DNA of 56,014 nucleotides from Propionibacterium sp. (GTDB lineage Bacteria; Actinomycetota; Actinomycetes; Propionibacteriales; Propionibacteriaceae), in contig JALHFX010000032.1 of assembly GCA_022837595.1 (NCBI GenBank), positions 1-56,014 of the forward strand, given 5' to 3'. Of this stretch, positions 8,526 through 17,352 are shown in pieces. Numbering within the stretch: position 1 is the stretch's first letter; each line of letters begins with the position of its first letter. Below the pieces are notes generated by a model. That model saw nothing but the letters and a program-made list of their open reading frames with translations. It made no database searches and was not told where the DNA came from. A program made the translations under genes and the position numbers.

Positions 8526-9143
8526 TCAATCATCGAATCCCCTTGCCACCAAGGCATCGCCGATGGCGTCCGCATCGCGCAACGCCCGCACCAGCAGCGG
8601 CACCGCGAAAGCCCGGAAGCTGTGAGTCGCCGTGCGTGCTATCTGGGCCTCGCGCACCTCGCTCGCCAGTCCCGCTACCACAGGCACACAACGGATCCCC
8701 AGCATCAGCGTCAACCCGACGCGTTCGGGATCGACCCCGAACCTGCGCAGCGGACCGACGGCGCGCACTACGACATCTATCAGCGCGCTCATCGGGGTGG
8801 TCAGCGTGACCAGCCCGGCAGCCGCCACCAGGGTCGCGATCATGCCAGGAACCGCGATCCCGCGCTGCCAGTCGAACGACCACCAGTTCATCACCGCGAT
8901 GAAGACCAGCAACCAGATCATCGGGCGCAGCTGTTTGAACATCAGCCCGACCGGGAAGCCCGCCACCAGATAGCCGACCACCACCAGCCCAAGTACCGCG
9001 AGCACCAGCCACCAGCGCGACTGCAGCCAGATCGAGGCGGCACCCAGAACGACCAGCCCGATCAGTTTGGCCCAGGCCGACACCCGGTGCAGCACCGAGC
9101 TTCCTTGCTGATAGAGCCCGAGGGTGTTGATACCGATCGCCAT
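8526..9143 (-). CDS. bioN: ECF transporter T component of the biotin system
   Basis: A 205-residue membrane protein that couples the ATPase to the substrate-binding protein in a group I energy-coupling-factor transporter. It has the CbiQ/EcfT layout: hydrophobic helices in about 25-130 and a cytoplasmic helix pair with REAQIARTATHSFR and ALVARGF (the Ala-Arg-Gly coupling motif). It follows bioM, sharing one base with its end, and is third in the bioY-bioM-bioN operon. Biotin as substrate is inferred from BioY and the BioQ-type operator. Confidence 0.9.
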   Translation of the reverse strand: MAIGINTLGLYQQGSSVLHRVSAWAKLIGLVVLGAASIWLQSRWWLVLAVLGLVVVGYLVAGFPVGLMFKQLRPMIWLLVFIAVMNWWSFDWQRGIAVPGMIATLVAAAGLVTLTTPMSALIDVVVRAVGPLRRFGVDPERVGLTLMLGIRCVPVVAGLASEVREAQIARTATHSFRAFAVPLLVRALRDADAIGDALVARGFDD

Positions 9144-9838
9144 CAGACCTCCATCAACCGACGATAGTGCGCGATGGCCTCAGTCGGGGTCCCATCGGCG
9201 ACCAAGCGTCCTGAATCGAAGACAAGTACCCGGTCAAAGTCATCGAGCAGATGAAGATGATGAGTGGCCAGCACCACCGTCTGGGAGAGTTCACCGATGA
9301 CCTGCCCGATCATCCGCGCGTTGCGCAGATCGAGCAGGGTGGTCGGCTCGTCCATGATGATCAGCTGCGGTGAGGTGATCAGCACCGATGCCAATGCGAG
9401 CAACTGTTTCTGCCCGCCCGAGAGCAGGTGGGCCGGATGCTCACGATGCCCGCTCAGCCCGAAACGCTCCAACAGTTCGTCCACTCGAGCGGCGATCTCC
9501 GGCTTACTCAGCCCCGATTTACGCAGACCGAAGGCGACATCCTCGGCCACCGTCGGCATGATGATCTGGGTGTCGGGGTCGGTGAACAAGAAGCCAGCCA
9601 ACCTGCGCACCTTCTTCGCTTCCGAAGCGGTGTCGAGTCCGTTGACCTTGATGACGCCCTGGCTCGGGATCAGCAGAGCGTTGAGCATCCGGACGAAGGT
9701 CGACTTGCCCGATCCGTTGTGCCCGATGACACCGATTCTGCTCTCGGTGAGGTCGGCGCTGACACCGTCAAGCACTTGCCGGGCCAGCGCACCCTGTCCG
9801 TAGCGATGTCCGACATGGTCGACCTCGATATGCACCAC
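9143..9838 (-). CDS. bioM: ECF transporter ATPase of the biotin system
   Basis: A 231-residue ABC ATPase. Walker A is GHNGSGKST (residues 39-47), the signature is LSGGQKQ, and Walker B is LIIMDEPT, with the switch His in VLATHHLHLL. It powers uptake of the vitamin bound by BioY. It lies 6 bp after bioY and its end touches the bioN start. The usual two-ATPase arrangement is replaced by one gene, as in BioMNY systems where BioM acts as a homodimer. Confidence 0.92.
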   Translation of the reverse strand: MVHIEVDHVGHRYGQGALARQVLDGVSADLTESRIGVIGHNGSGKSTFVRMLNALLIPSQGVIKVNGLDTASEAKKVRRLAGFLFTDPDTQIIMPTVAEDVAFGLRKSGLSKPEIAARVDELLERFGLSGHREHPAHLLSGGQKQLLALASVLITSPQLIIMDEPTTLLDLRNARMIGQVIGELSQTVVLATHHLHLLDDFDRVLVFDSGRLVADGTPTEAIAHYRRLMEV

Positions 9839-9844
9839 GCCAGC

Positions 9845-10495
9845 TCAGCGTACTTGGTCACCGGCAGGCGCAGAGTCCACCGGCGAGTCGTCGAGTGACC
9901 CGGTCTCGCTGCCCGCAGCAGCCACCTGGCCGTGCCAGGGCAACAGCCCCGGATAGGCCGTGTGTACTCCTTTCGCGACGAGCACCGCGATCACTGCCTT
10001 GGTCAGGTCGCCCGGCAGGTACATCACCTGGGCGAGCAGCGCCTGCGAGAGACTCAAATGGGCGACGATCATCATGCCCGTGAGGCCGAAGATGTACATC
10101 AGTACCAGCCCGCCGAGCAGCGTAATGACCAGGCCCTTCCAGATCGAATATGGGGCGCCGACGCGGTAGGTTGCCCAACCGATGGCGAAGGCGCAGACGA
10201 CGAAGCCCACCAGGAAGCCCACGGTCGGGCTGAGGAAAACACCGATGCCGCCGCGTCCGCCCGAGAGCAGCGGCAGGCCGAGAGCAACCATTGCCATGAA
10301 CAGAACCAACGATGCTCCGCCACGACGTCCACCCAGGATGGCGCCGGCCAGCATGGGGCCGAGCGATTGGGCCGTGATCGGTGCTGGAGAGATGGGCAGA
10401 TAGATCGGGGGGATGAGTCCCAAAGCAGCGGTGATGCCCGCGAAAACCGCGATCAGCGCGAGATCGCGAGCGGGAAGTGGGGTCTGACTAGTCAT
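9845..10495 (-). CDS. bioY: Biotin transporter substrate-binding protein BioY
   Basis: A 216-residue membrane protein with six helices. Family patterns are ISPAPITAQSLGPMLAGAILGGRRG, shown here only in part as PAPITAQSLGPMLAG, then GRGGIGVFLSPTVGFLVGF and MYLPGDLTKA. BioY binds biotin with high affinity and is driven by BioM and BioN. The C-terminal tail (about 190-216) is polar and variable. First gene of the operon; a pair of palindromic operators lies 36-74 bp upstream. Confidence 0.96.
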   Translation of the reverse strand: MTSQTPLPARDLALIAVFAGITAALGLIPPIYLPISPAPITAQSLGPMLAGAILGGRRGGASLVLFMAMVALGLPLLSGGRGGIGVFLSPTVGFLVGFVVCAFAIGWATYRVGAPYSIWKGLVITLLGGLVLMYIFGLTGMMIVAHLSLSQALLAQVMYLPGDLTKAVIAVLVAKGVHTAYPGLLPWHGQVAAAGSETGSLDDSPVDSAPAGDQVR

Positions 10496-10528
10496 ACTCG
10501 CTGGCCTTTCATGAGGAGAGTGAGCTCA

Positions 10529-10569
10529 CTTTAACACTGTTCAGGCAGCCAACTTGAACAGTGTTAAAG
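10529..10569. promoter_or_regulatory. Double BioQ-type operator upstream of bioY
   Basis: Two 13-bp near-palindromes, TTAACACTGTTCA (10531-10543) and TGAACAGTGTTAA (10555-10567), are exact reverse complements of each other. With flanks they form a perfect 15-bp inverted repeat separated by 11 bp. Each unit holds the TGAAC-N3-GTTCA pattern (with one mismatched half) described for the biotin repressor BioQ of corynebacteria and mycobacteria. The site is between bioY and cydA but closest to bioY. Confidence 0.65.
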
Positions 10570-10694
10570 ACGCCCGCGCGAGCAGCTGACAGTACTTGTG
10601 AATTCCCTTGGATGCAGGCGAATCCCTCACCCTCGCGACAGGCCGGGTGGGCGAAACTTGCGCCGACCAGCGGACGAGGGTGTAGGTTCACGCT

Positions 10695-12209
10695 ATGGAC
10701 GCACAGGTACTCGCGCGTTGGCAGTTCGGCATCACGACTGTTTACCACTTCTTCTTCGTGCCTATGACCATCGGCACGAGCTGGATGGTTGCAGTTCTGC
10801 AAACCCGTTGGCTACGCAGCGGGGACGACCAATGGCTACGCCTCACCAAATTCTATTCCAAGCTCTTCCTGATCAACTTCACTGCGGGCGTAGTCACCGG
10901 CATCGTGCAGGAATTCCAGTTCGGTATGAACTGGTCGGAATACTCCCGCTTCGTCGGCGATATCTTCGGCGCACCGCTCGCGCTCGAAGCACTGCTTGCC
11001 TTCTTCTTGGAGTCGACCTTCATCGGCCTGTGGATTTTCGGCTGGGACAAGCTACCGCGCGGACTTCACAACCTGTGCATGTACATCGTCGCGCTCGGTA
11101 GCACCCTCTCAGCGATCTTCATCCTCTCCGCGAACACGTTCATGCAAAACCCGGTCGGCGCGGTCTACGAGAACGGACGCGCTCAACTCGTCGATTTTGG
11201 TGCGCTGTTCAGCAACCCCTTCTTCCTGGTCACCTTCCCCCACCAGATCGCTGCCTCGCTGATGGTGGGCGGCGGGCTGCTGGCCGGTGTCGGCGCCTGG
11301 AAACTTGCGAAAGTACACAAAGAGAACCCTGAAGGCCATCCCGACGAGATGGCATGGCGCAAGTCGTCCCGGATGGGCGCCTGGGTTTTAATCGCCGCTT
11401 GTGTGGCAGTCTTTGCTTCCGGTCACGCTCAAGCACAGGTCGAGGCCCACTACCAGCCGATGAAGCTGGCTGCATCTGAAGGCCTCTTGCATACCACCGA
11501 GGGAGCCGGCTTCGCGATCGTCGGTGTCTACACTCAAGAACGTGATTCAGAGGGCATCACCCAGGTTCACGAGGTGTGGAGCTTTGAGGTGCCCTATCTG
11601 CTGAGCCTCTTGGCCTTCAACGATCCCAATGCCGAAGTGATGGGCATCAACGATCTGACCGAGCAGTACCTTCAAGAGGGCTACCGCGATGTCGCCGGCA
11701 ATCGGACCGTCCTACAAGAGGAGTTCTCCAGCGAACTCGCGAAACTGAGCGTTGACCCCGTGCCCAACGTGATGGTCAGCTTCTACAGCTTCCGGTTGAT
11801 GATCGGGCTGGGCACCGTCGGGGCGCTGATCGGCGTATTGATTTTGTGGTTCACCCGTAAGGGCCACTACCCGCCGACCGAGAAACCCTGGCAGTTCACC
11901 ACATGGAAGATCGCCATGGGCGCTCTGCCGTTCCTGCCGACGTTCGCGAATTCATTCGGCTGGATCCTCACCGAGATGGGTCGGCAGCCGTGGATCGTTT
12001 ACGGAGTACTGCCGACATGGACGGCCAATTCGCCGAATGTCAGCGCAGCCAAGGTCATCGCCAGCATGTCGGCCTTCACCCTGGTTTACGGCATCATCGC
12101 CGTGGTGGTCCTCAAACTCTTCTTCACCTACATCGCCAAGGGCCTGCCCGAGGTGACCCCGCCCGAGGTGTCCAAGGACGCCGACGCGCCGCTGTCGTTC
12201 GCCTACTGA
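10695..12209 (+). CDS. cydA: Cytochrome bd quinol oxidase subunit I
   Basis: A 504-residue membrane protein that oxidises quinol and reduces oxygen to water. His18, in WQFGITTVYHFFFVPMTIG, aligns with the heme b595 ligand; the stretch GIVQEFQFGMNWSEYS is a family hallmark. About nine membrane helices are visible. The last part (VYGVLPTWTANSPN) matches the C-terminal signature in actinobacterial CydA. It heads cydA-cydB-cydD-cydC with a 20-bp gap to cydB. A bd oxidase works at low oxygen, which agrees with the NifJ operon elsewhere in the window. Confidence 0.97.
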   Translation: MDAQVLARWQFGITTVYHFFFVPMTIGTSWMVAVLQTRWLRSGDDQWLRLTKFYSKLFLINFTAGVVTGIVQEFQFGMNWSEYSRFVGDIFGAPLALEALLAFFLESTFIGLWIFGWDKLPRGLHNLCMYIVALGSTLSAIFILSANTFMQNPVGAVYENGRAQLVDFGALFSNPFFLVTFPHQIAASLMVGGGLLAGVGAWKLAKVHKENPEGHPDEMAWRKSSRMGAWVLIAACVAVFASGHAQAQVEAHYQPMKLAASEGLLHTTEGAGFAIVGVYTQERDSEGITQVHEVWSFEVPYLLSLLAFNDPNAEVMGINDLTEQYLQEGYRDVAGNRTVLQEEFSSELAKLSVDPVPNVMVSFYSFRLMIGLGTVGALIGVLILWFTRKGHYPPTEKPWQFTTWKIAMGALPFLPTFANSFGWILTEMGRQPWIVYGVLPTWTANSPNVSAAKVIASMSAFTLVYGIIAVVVLKLFFTYIAKGLPEVTPPEVSKDADAPLSFAY

Positions 12210-12229
12210 GGCGCGAGGAGATATTTGCT

Positions 12230-13315
12230 ATGTCGCACGATCAGCTGATCATCCTGTGGTTCCTCCTCATCGGAGTGTTATGGATCGGCTTCTTCTTCCT
12301 TGAAGGATTCGATTTCGGTGTCGCAATGCTTTACCCGGTCATCGGCAAGGATCCGACCGAACGTCGCGTTATGGTCAACGCGATCGGCCCGACCTGGGAT
12401 GCCAATGAAGTCTGGCTGCTCACCGCAGGCGGTGCCACGTTCGCCGCTTTCCCCGGATGGTATGCCACATTATTCAGCGGACTTTATCTCCCTCTGCTTC
12501 TGGTGCTACTGGGCCTGATCATCCGAGGGGTTTCATTCGAGTACCGGGCGCTCATGCCCGAGGACAACTGGCGCGACACTTTCGATTGGGCGGCCACCAT
12601 TGGCTCGCTGATCGTCACGCTGGTCTTGGCCATCGGTTTTGCGAATATGTGGAAGGGGATGCCGGTCGACGGTGAACCACCGCACATCAGCGGAGGATTC
12701 TGGAGCCTGTTCAGCCCGTTCGCGCTACTCGGTGGTGTGATGCTCATCGCGCTATTCATGGTGCACGGCGCCGTCTTCCTATCCCTGAAGACCGCCGGTT
12801 CGGTGCACGATAAAGCACACGGTGTGATCCGGACGCTCGGCCCGATCGCGCTGGTGCTGTTGGCCGCGTTCATCATCATCGGCAACATCGCCTACCCCGC
12901 CGCTTCGAACCCCAACCTGGGTGCGGGCGGATCGGTCGCGATGTGGGTGGTCGGTCTGGTTTCGGTTGCCGCGTTGGCCTTGGGCATTTTGATGCACAGC
13001 AAGAAAGGCCACCAGAAGCGTGAGAACCTGGCCTTCCTGGCTACCGGAATCTCCATCGCCACGCTTTTCGCAACGATCTTCATCAAGATGTTCGGAACGC
13101 TGGGCTTCGTTCCCACATCGGGCACGAGCTTCGATATGTGGATCGCTGCGAGCTCACCGTACACTCTCAATCTGATGAGCAAGGCCGCCTTGTTCGGTGT
13201 GCCGCTTGTCCTCGCCTACACCATTTGGAGCTATTCGGTCTTCCGGCGTCGCCTTTCGGTAGCGAATATGCCGCCCGAACCCAGCACAGTCGCCGTCGGG
13301 GCTGTTCAGGGCTGA
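12230..13315 (+). CDS. cydB: Cytochrome bd quinol oxidase subunit II
   Basis: A 361-residue membrane subunit that stabilises the heme sites of CydA. It begins MSHDQLIILWFLLIG and contains EGFDFGVAML and GPTWDANEVWLL, the usual CydB signatures. The reading frame is open far upstream, into cydA, but the ATG at 12230 is chosen because it is preceded by GCGAGGAG and gives the family's normal start. It is followed almost at once by cydD. Confidence 0.96.
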   Translation: MSHDQLIILWFLLIGVLWIGFFFLEGFDFGVAMLYPVIGKDPTERRVMVNAIGPTWDANEVWLLTAGGATFAAFPGWYATLFSGLYLPLLLVLLGLIIRGVSFEYRALMPEDNWRDTFDWAATIGSLIVTLVLAIGFANMWKGMPVDGEPPHISGGFWSLFSPFALLGGVMLIALFMVHGAVFLSLKTAGSVHDKAHGVIRTLGPIALVLLAAFIIIGNIAYPAASNPNLGAGGSVAMWVVGLVSVAALALGILMHSKKGHQKRENLAFLATGISIATLFATIFIKMFGTLGFVPTSGTSFDMWIAASSPYTLNLMSKAALFGVPLVLAYTIWSYSVFRRRLSVANMPPEPSTVAVGAVQG

Positions 13316-13317
13316 TT

Positions 13318-15003
13318 TTGGCACCGCCACTCGATCCCCGACTTCTCAAGCGCGCGACGGCGACCAGGGCATTCCTGGTCGCCGTCGCGCTGACCGGTAT
13401 CGCTAACGCGGGCTGTATTATCGCCCAGGCCTGGTTGATTGCCTATGCAGTCTCTGGCGTCTTCGCCAGCCACTCGACCGTTTTCGAAGGCCCGTTGCCG
13501 TCCCTCAGCGCCTACATTGGACTGTTGGCGCTGGTTTTCACTATTCGCGCAGGGCTCAGCTGGCTGAGCTCCTGGCTCGCGCACCGGGCGTCCGCATCGG
13601 TCAAGTCGCAACTGCGAACCGACCTGATGGCCGCTCGGTTGGCCAATCCGCGCGATACCTCAACCACGTCGAGCACACTGATCTATTTGGCCACCCAGGG
13701 TTTGGATAACTTGGACGGCTACTTCGCGAAATACCTTCCACAGCTGGTGATGGCAGCCTTCATTCCGGTGCTGGTTTTGGTCGTCATCTTGGGCCAGGAC
13801 ATCCAGGCAGCCCTGATCGTGGCCATCACTTTGCCGCTGATCCCGTTATTCATGGCGTTGATTGGCGTCGCAACCCGCGATCAAGTGAATCGTCGGTTGA
13901 AATACCAGACCAAGCTGGCCAACCACTTCACCGACTTGGTCACCGGGCTACCCACTTTGCAGGTCTTCGGACGCGCCCGCGCGCAATTGACAGGGTTGAA
14001 GCTGGTCGAGCAAGGTTCTCGCATCGAGACCATGAAGACCCTGAGGCTCGCGTTCGTTTCCGGGGGCGTGCTGGAACTGCTGGCCACCTTGTCGGTCGCA
14101 CTGGTCGCGGTCTCAGTCGGTTTTCGCGTGGTGGCCGGCGACCTCGATCTGACCACGGCCTTGTTCGTTCTGGTGCTGGCTCCGGAGGCGTACCTGCCGG
14201 TGCGCCTGGTGGGTGTCCACTTCCACGATTCGGCTGACGGCGCCGCAGCGGCGAACTCGGTCTTCCGGGTCATCGATGCGGTCGCGGCTCCCCCGGCAGT
14301 GCCTATGGCACCGCCCCCGCCGAAGACCTCCGAGATCGTCTTTGACAACGTGAGCGTGCATTACCCGGGCGCCGATCAGGCCTCACTGAGTCACCTGTCA
14401 TTCGCGGTGCACCCGGGCGAAGTAGTGGCACTGGTCGGACGCTCGGGAAGCGGCAAATCGACCGCATTGAATGCTTTACTGGGCTTCGTCCGGCCAACCA
14501 GCGGTGCGATCCGGGTAGGCGGCATTGATCTGGCAGATATCGACCTCGACGCTTGGCGTCGCCAGATCGCCTGGGTTGGCCAGAACCCGGGGATGCTTCG
14601 CGGCACGATCGGGTCGAATATCGCGATCGGTTATCCAAAGGCTACCCAGAGCCAGCTACGTTCCGCTTTGGACCGTGCCGGCGGCCAGGATCTCGCGCTC
14701 GATCGTCCGCTCGCCGATGACGGTGAAGGCTTGTCGGCCGGCGAACGGCGACGAGTAGCACTCGCACGGGCCTTGCTGCGCATCGAGTTTGGCCATGCCG
14801 GGCTTTTCGTCCTCGATGAACCGACGGCCGGCCTCGACCAGGCCAGCGAGGCACGCGTCGTGGCCGCGGTTAGCGCTTCCGGAGTCGGCGCTATCGTGGT
14901 CAGTCACCGCGATGCGTTGCTCAAACTGGCGGACGAAATGGTCCCGGTCGGCTCGCAGCCTGCTGCGGCGGCCAGCAGTGAGCCCGAAGGAGGCCGACGA
15001 TGA
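13318..15003 (+). CDS. cydD: ABC transporter CydD (cysteine/glutathione exporter half)
   Basis: A 561-residue fused membrane-ATPase protein. With CydC it forms the exporter required to assemble cytochrome bd. Six membrane helices lie in about 20-300. The ATPase domain has Walker A GRSGSGKST, signature SAGERRRVALA and Walker B LFVLDEPTAGLD. The start is not certain: a TTG at 13318, two bases after the cydB stop, gives MAPPLDPRLLKRA, which fits CydD proteins; the frame is open further upstream inside cydB. It overlaps cydC by 4 bp (ATGA). Confidence 0.92.
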   Translation: MAPPLDPRLLKRATATRAFLVAVALTGIANAGCIIAQAWLIAYAVSGVFASHSTVFEGPLPSLSAYIGLLALVFTIRAGLSWLSSWLAHRASASVKSQLRTDLMAARLANPRDTSTTSSTLIYLATQGLDNLDGYFAKYLPQLVMAAFIPVLVLVVILGQDIQAALIVAITLPLIPLFMALIGVATRDQVNRRLKYQTKLANHFTDLVTGLPTLQVFGRARAQLTGLKLVEQGSRIETMKTLRLAFVSGGVLELLATLSVALVAVSVGFRVVAGDLDLTTALFVLVLAPEAYLPVRLVGVHFHDSADGAAAANSVFRVIDAVAAPPAVPMAPPPPKTSEIVFDNVSVHYPGADQASLSHLSFAVHPGEVVALVGRSGSGKSTALNALLGFVRPTSGAIRVGGIDLADIDLDAWRRQIAWVGQNPGMLRGTIGSNIAIGYPKATQSQLRSALDRAGGQDLALDRPLADDGEGLSAGERRRVALARALLRIEFGHAGLFVLDEPTAGLDQASEARVVAAVSASGVGAIVVSHRDALLKLADEMVPVGSQPAAAASSEPEGGRR

Positions 15004-16616
15004 CCTCAATGGGTGATATTCGCGCGCTTATCGCTCGGCTCCTCGCCGACCAGCCACGGGGACGGTTGCGGCTGACGGTGTCCATCCTCCTAGCGGTATT
15101 CGCGAGCGGCTGTTCGGTCGCCCTGATGGGTGTCTCCGCTTGGTTACTCAGTCGAGCTGCCGAACACCCGCCGGTGCTCTACTTACTCGTTGCCGCGGTT
15201 GGTGTGCGCTTCTTCGGCATCGGCCGCGGGGTCGGTCGTTATTTCGAGCGTTTGACCGGACATGATCTCGCGCTGCGGATGCAGAGTGGGCTGCGCGAGG
15301 CCACTTACGCATCGTTGAGCCGCACCACTCTGCTCGGTCGTCACTACGGCGATCTGCTGGTACGCATCACCGCAGATGTCGAGGGCATCGTTGACCTGGT
15401 GGTTCGGGTGATCCTCCCCTTCTGCTCAGCTGCCGTTGTCTTCTTGGGCACCAGTGCGATTCTTGCGATCTTCAGCCCGCTGGACGCCTTCGTGCTGTTT
15501 GCGATCTCGATCTTCGCCGGCATCGTCGTGCCGTGGCTGGCCGCGCGATGGTCACGCCAAGCCGATGAACGCGCGATCCCTGCGCGGGGTGAGCTCGGCG
15601 ACAAGATCCGTGAGATCGCATTGGACGCCCCCGACATGGTTGCCTACGGCTTAGCCGACCAGGAGTTGACGGCGCTGGCTTCGATCGACGCAAAATTGCG
15701 CGACAGCGAGCGGGATGGCGCTTGGACGCGCGGGGTCGCAGAGGCTGCCCAAATGCTGTCGACCGGGCTCGCCGTGATATGCGCTTTGATCATCGGAGCA
15801 GCTGCGGTATCGAATGGGCTGATGCCCGGACGCGATCTGGCAGTGCTGGTGCTCGTGCCGTTAGCACTACACGAGGTCTACGCGGATTTCACGAAGTCTG
15901 CACAAACCCTGACCCGCTCCCGCACAGCGCTTGCGCGGGTCGTGGAAGTGCTGCAGGCCGAGCCGGTTGGATCAGGTGACCGCGTGGCCGATCCTGATTC
16001 CCCGATTATGGGCCTGCACCTGAGCGATGTCAGCGTCGGCTGGCCCGACGGCCCCGAATTGCTCGCCGGCATCGATCTCGATCTGGAACCGGGACAATCT
16101 GTCGCGCTGGTCGGACACTCGGGCCTGGGCAAGACGACGCTGGCAGCGACGATCATGGGCCTGATCCCGGCCCGCAGCGGACTGGTGCAGGCGCCCGGTC
16201 GAGTTGGCTATCTGGAGCAAAGCTCACACATCTTCGCGACCTCGCTGGCAGAGAATGTGCGCATCGGTAACAAGGATGCGACCGATGAGCAGGTCGTCGA
16301 GGCGATGACGTTAGCGGGTTTACATCTGGACCCGCTGCGCGAGGTCGGTGAACAGGGTGCGACGCTGTCTGGCGGGGAAGCCCAGCGGGTGGCGCTCGCG
16401 CGGGTGCTGGCCGAACCCAGGTATCCGAGCCTGGTCATCTTGGACGAGCCAACCGAGCACCTCGACCGGGAGACCGCGCAGGCGCTGCTGGACGACCTCT
16501 TCACAACGCTGGGCCAGGCCGGGCTGTTGGTCATCACTCATGATGCGGACCTGATGGCCCGCTGTGATCGCGTTATCGATCTCAGCCAGTGGGCAGTGGG
16601 CACTGAGCTGCGCTAA
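15000..16616 (+). CDS. cydC: ABC transporter CydC (exporter half)
   Basis: A 538-residue partner of CydD with the same exporter architecture. The membrane domain (about 20-310) includes VGVRFFGIGRGVGRYFERL, typical of CydC. The ATPase domain has Walker A GHSGLGKTT, signature LSGGEAQRVALAR and Walker B LVILDEPTEHLD. The normal Ser after the second Gly of Walker A is Leu (GLGKTT), a small change. Its ATG is inside the cydD stop, so the four cyd genes form one unit. No further gene follows closely. Confidence 0.94.
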   Translation: MTSMGDIRALIARLLADQPRGRLRLTVSILLAVFASGCSVALMGVSAWLLSRAAEHPPVLYLLVAAVGVRFFGIGRGVGRYFERLTGHDLALRMQSGLREATYASLSRTTLLGRHYGDLLVRITADVEGIVDLVVRVILPFCSAAVVFLGTSAILAIFSPLDAFVLFAISIFAGIVVPWLAARWSRQADERAIPARGELGDKIREIALDAPDMVAYGLADQELTALASIDAKLRDSERDGAWTRGVAEAAQMLSTGLAVICALIIGAAAVSNGLMPGRDLAVLVLVPLALHEVYADFTKSAQTLTRSRTALARVVEVLQAEPVGSGDRVADPDSPIMGLHLSDVSVGWPDGPELLAGIDLDLEPGQSVALVGHSGLGKTTLAATIMGLIPARSGLVQAPGRVGYLEQSSHIFATSLAENVRIGNKDATDEQVVEAMTLAGLHLDPLREVGEQGATLSGGEAQRVALARVLAEPRYPSLVILDEPTEHLDRETAQALLDDLFTTLGQAGLLVITHDADLMARCDRVIDLSQWAVGTELR

Positions 16617-16703
16617 CGAACGACCGTCAACTGATAGCGCCGCTGGTAGCTGAGGTATCAACTATCTTGGAATGGTTCGCTCTGCGCTAACGTTATCTGC
16701 ATC

Positions 16704-17351
16704 ATGGTGAGGGTTCTGGGAATCATCGGAGCAGGCAAACTCGGCGTAGCCATCGGGCGCGCAGCCGCCGATGCGGGCTGGCAAGTTCTGTTCTATGACA
16801 CAGCACCAGCCGAGAGCGTACACGCGGCTGTGGCGTCGGCATCCCCGGACGCGCAGCTCGTCACTCTGCCCGAGTTGGCTGAGACGGCCGAGATCGTGGT
16901 GATAGCCGTGCCCTTCGCCGCGTCTCGTGAACTCGATCTGTCACTGCTCAACGGCAAGGTGGTCCTCGACCCGACAAATTACTGGCCCGCAGTGGACGGG
17001 CCGATGCCCGAGCTCGACCGCCGACACGGTTCGACCAGCGCTCAGCTGGCCTACCGAAACCCACGGATGCGGCTGGTCAAGTCGCTCAATCATCTGAGCT
17101 ATCACGACTTCACTTCCGATGCGCGCTCGAGTGGCATCACTCCCAGACGTGCGATCGCGGTTGCCTCCGATGACCGTGGGGCGCAAGAGTTGGTCGCTCA
17201 ACTGGTCAACGACATCGGTTTCGACCCGGTGCTGGTTCCTTTCGATCGCGCCGGGCTCCTCGAACCCGATGGCCCGGTCTTCGGGCATTGGCTGGATAGC
17301 GGTGGGATGCACCAGGCGCTCCGCACCGCCAGCGACCCGCAGCTGAACTGA
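16704..17351 (+). CDS. F420-dependent NADP oxidoreductase-like protein
   Basis: A 215-residue Rossmann protein. The N-terminal motif is GIIGAGKLGVAIGRAA (about 6-21), followed by VVIAVPFAASREL and DPTNYWP, the pattern of the F420_oxidored family that also contains FNO (F420H2:NADP reductase) and plant/archaeal relatives. Members bind NADP; F420 use is not shown by the sequence and no F420 gene is nearby. It is separated from cydC by 87 bp and is convergent with the glycosylase gene that follows, the stops being one base apart. Confidence 0.75.
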   Translation: MVRVLGIIGAGKLGVAIGRAAADAGWQVLFYDTAPAESVHAAVASASPDAQLVTLPELAETAEIVVIAVPFAASRELDLSLLNGKVVLDPTNYWPAVDGPMPELDRRHGSTSAQLAYRNPRMRLVKSLNHLSYHDFTSDARSSGITPRRAIAVASDDRGAQELVAQLVNDIGFDPVLVPFDRAGLLEPDGPVFGHWLDSGGMHQALRTASDPQLN

Positions 17352-17352
17352 T

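Noticed and set aside
10590..10612. Rex operator before cydA
   Set aside because: A half-site TTGTGAA is present but the matching TTCACAA half is absent at the right spacing.
11903..12229. Longer cydB starting inside cydA
   Set aside because: The ATG at 12230 has a strong ribosome site and gives the normal CydB N-terminus; the upstream extension is cydA read in another frame.
13138..13317. Longer cydD starting inside cydB
   Set aside because: The extra residues are cydB read out of frame; CydD homology begins at about 13318.
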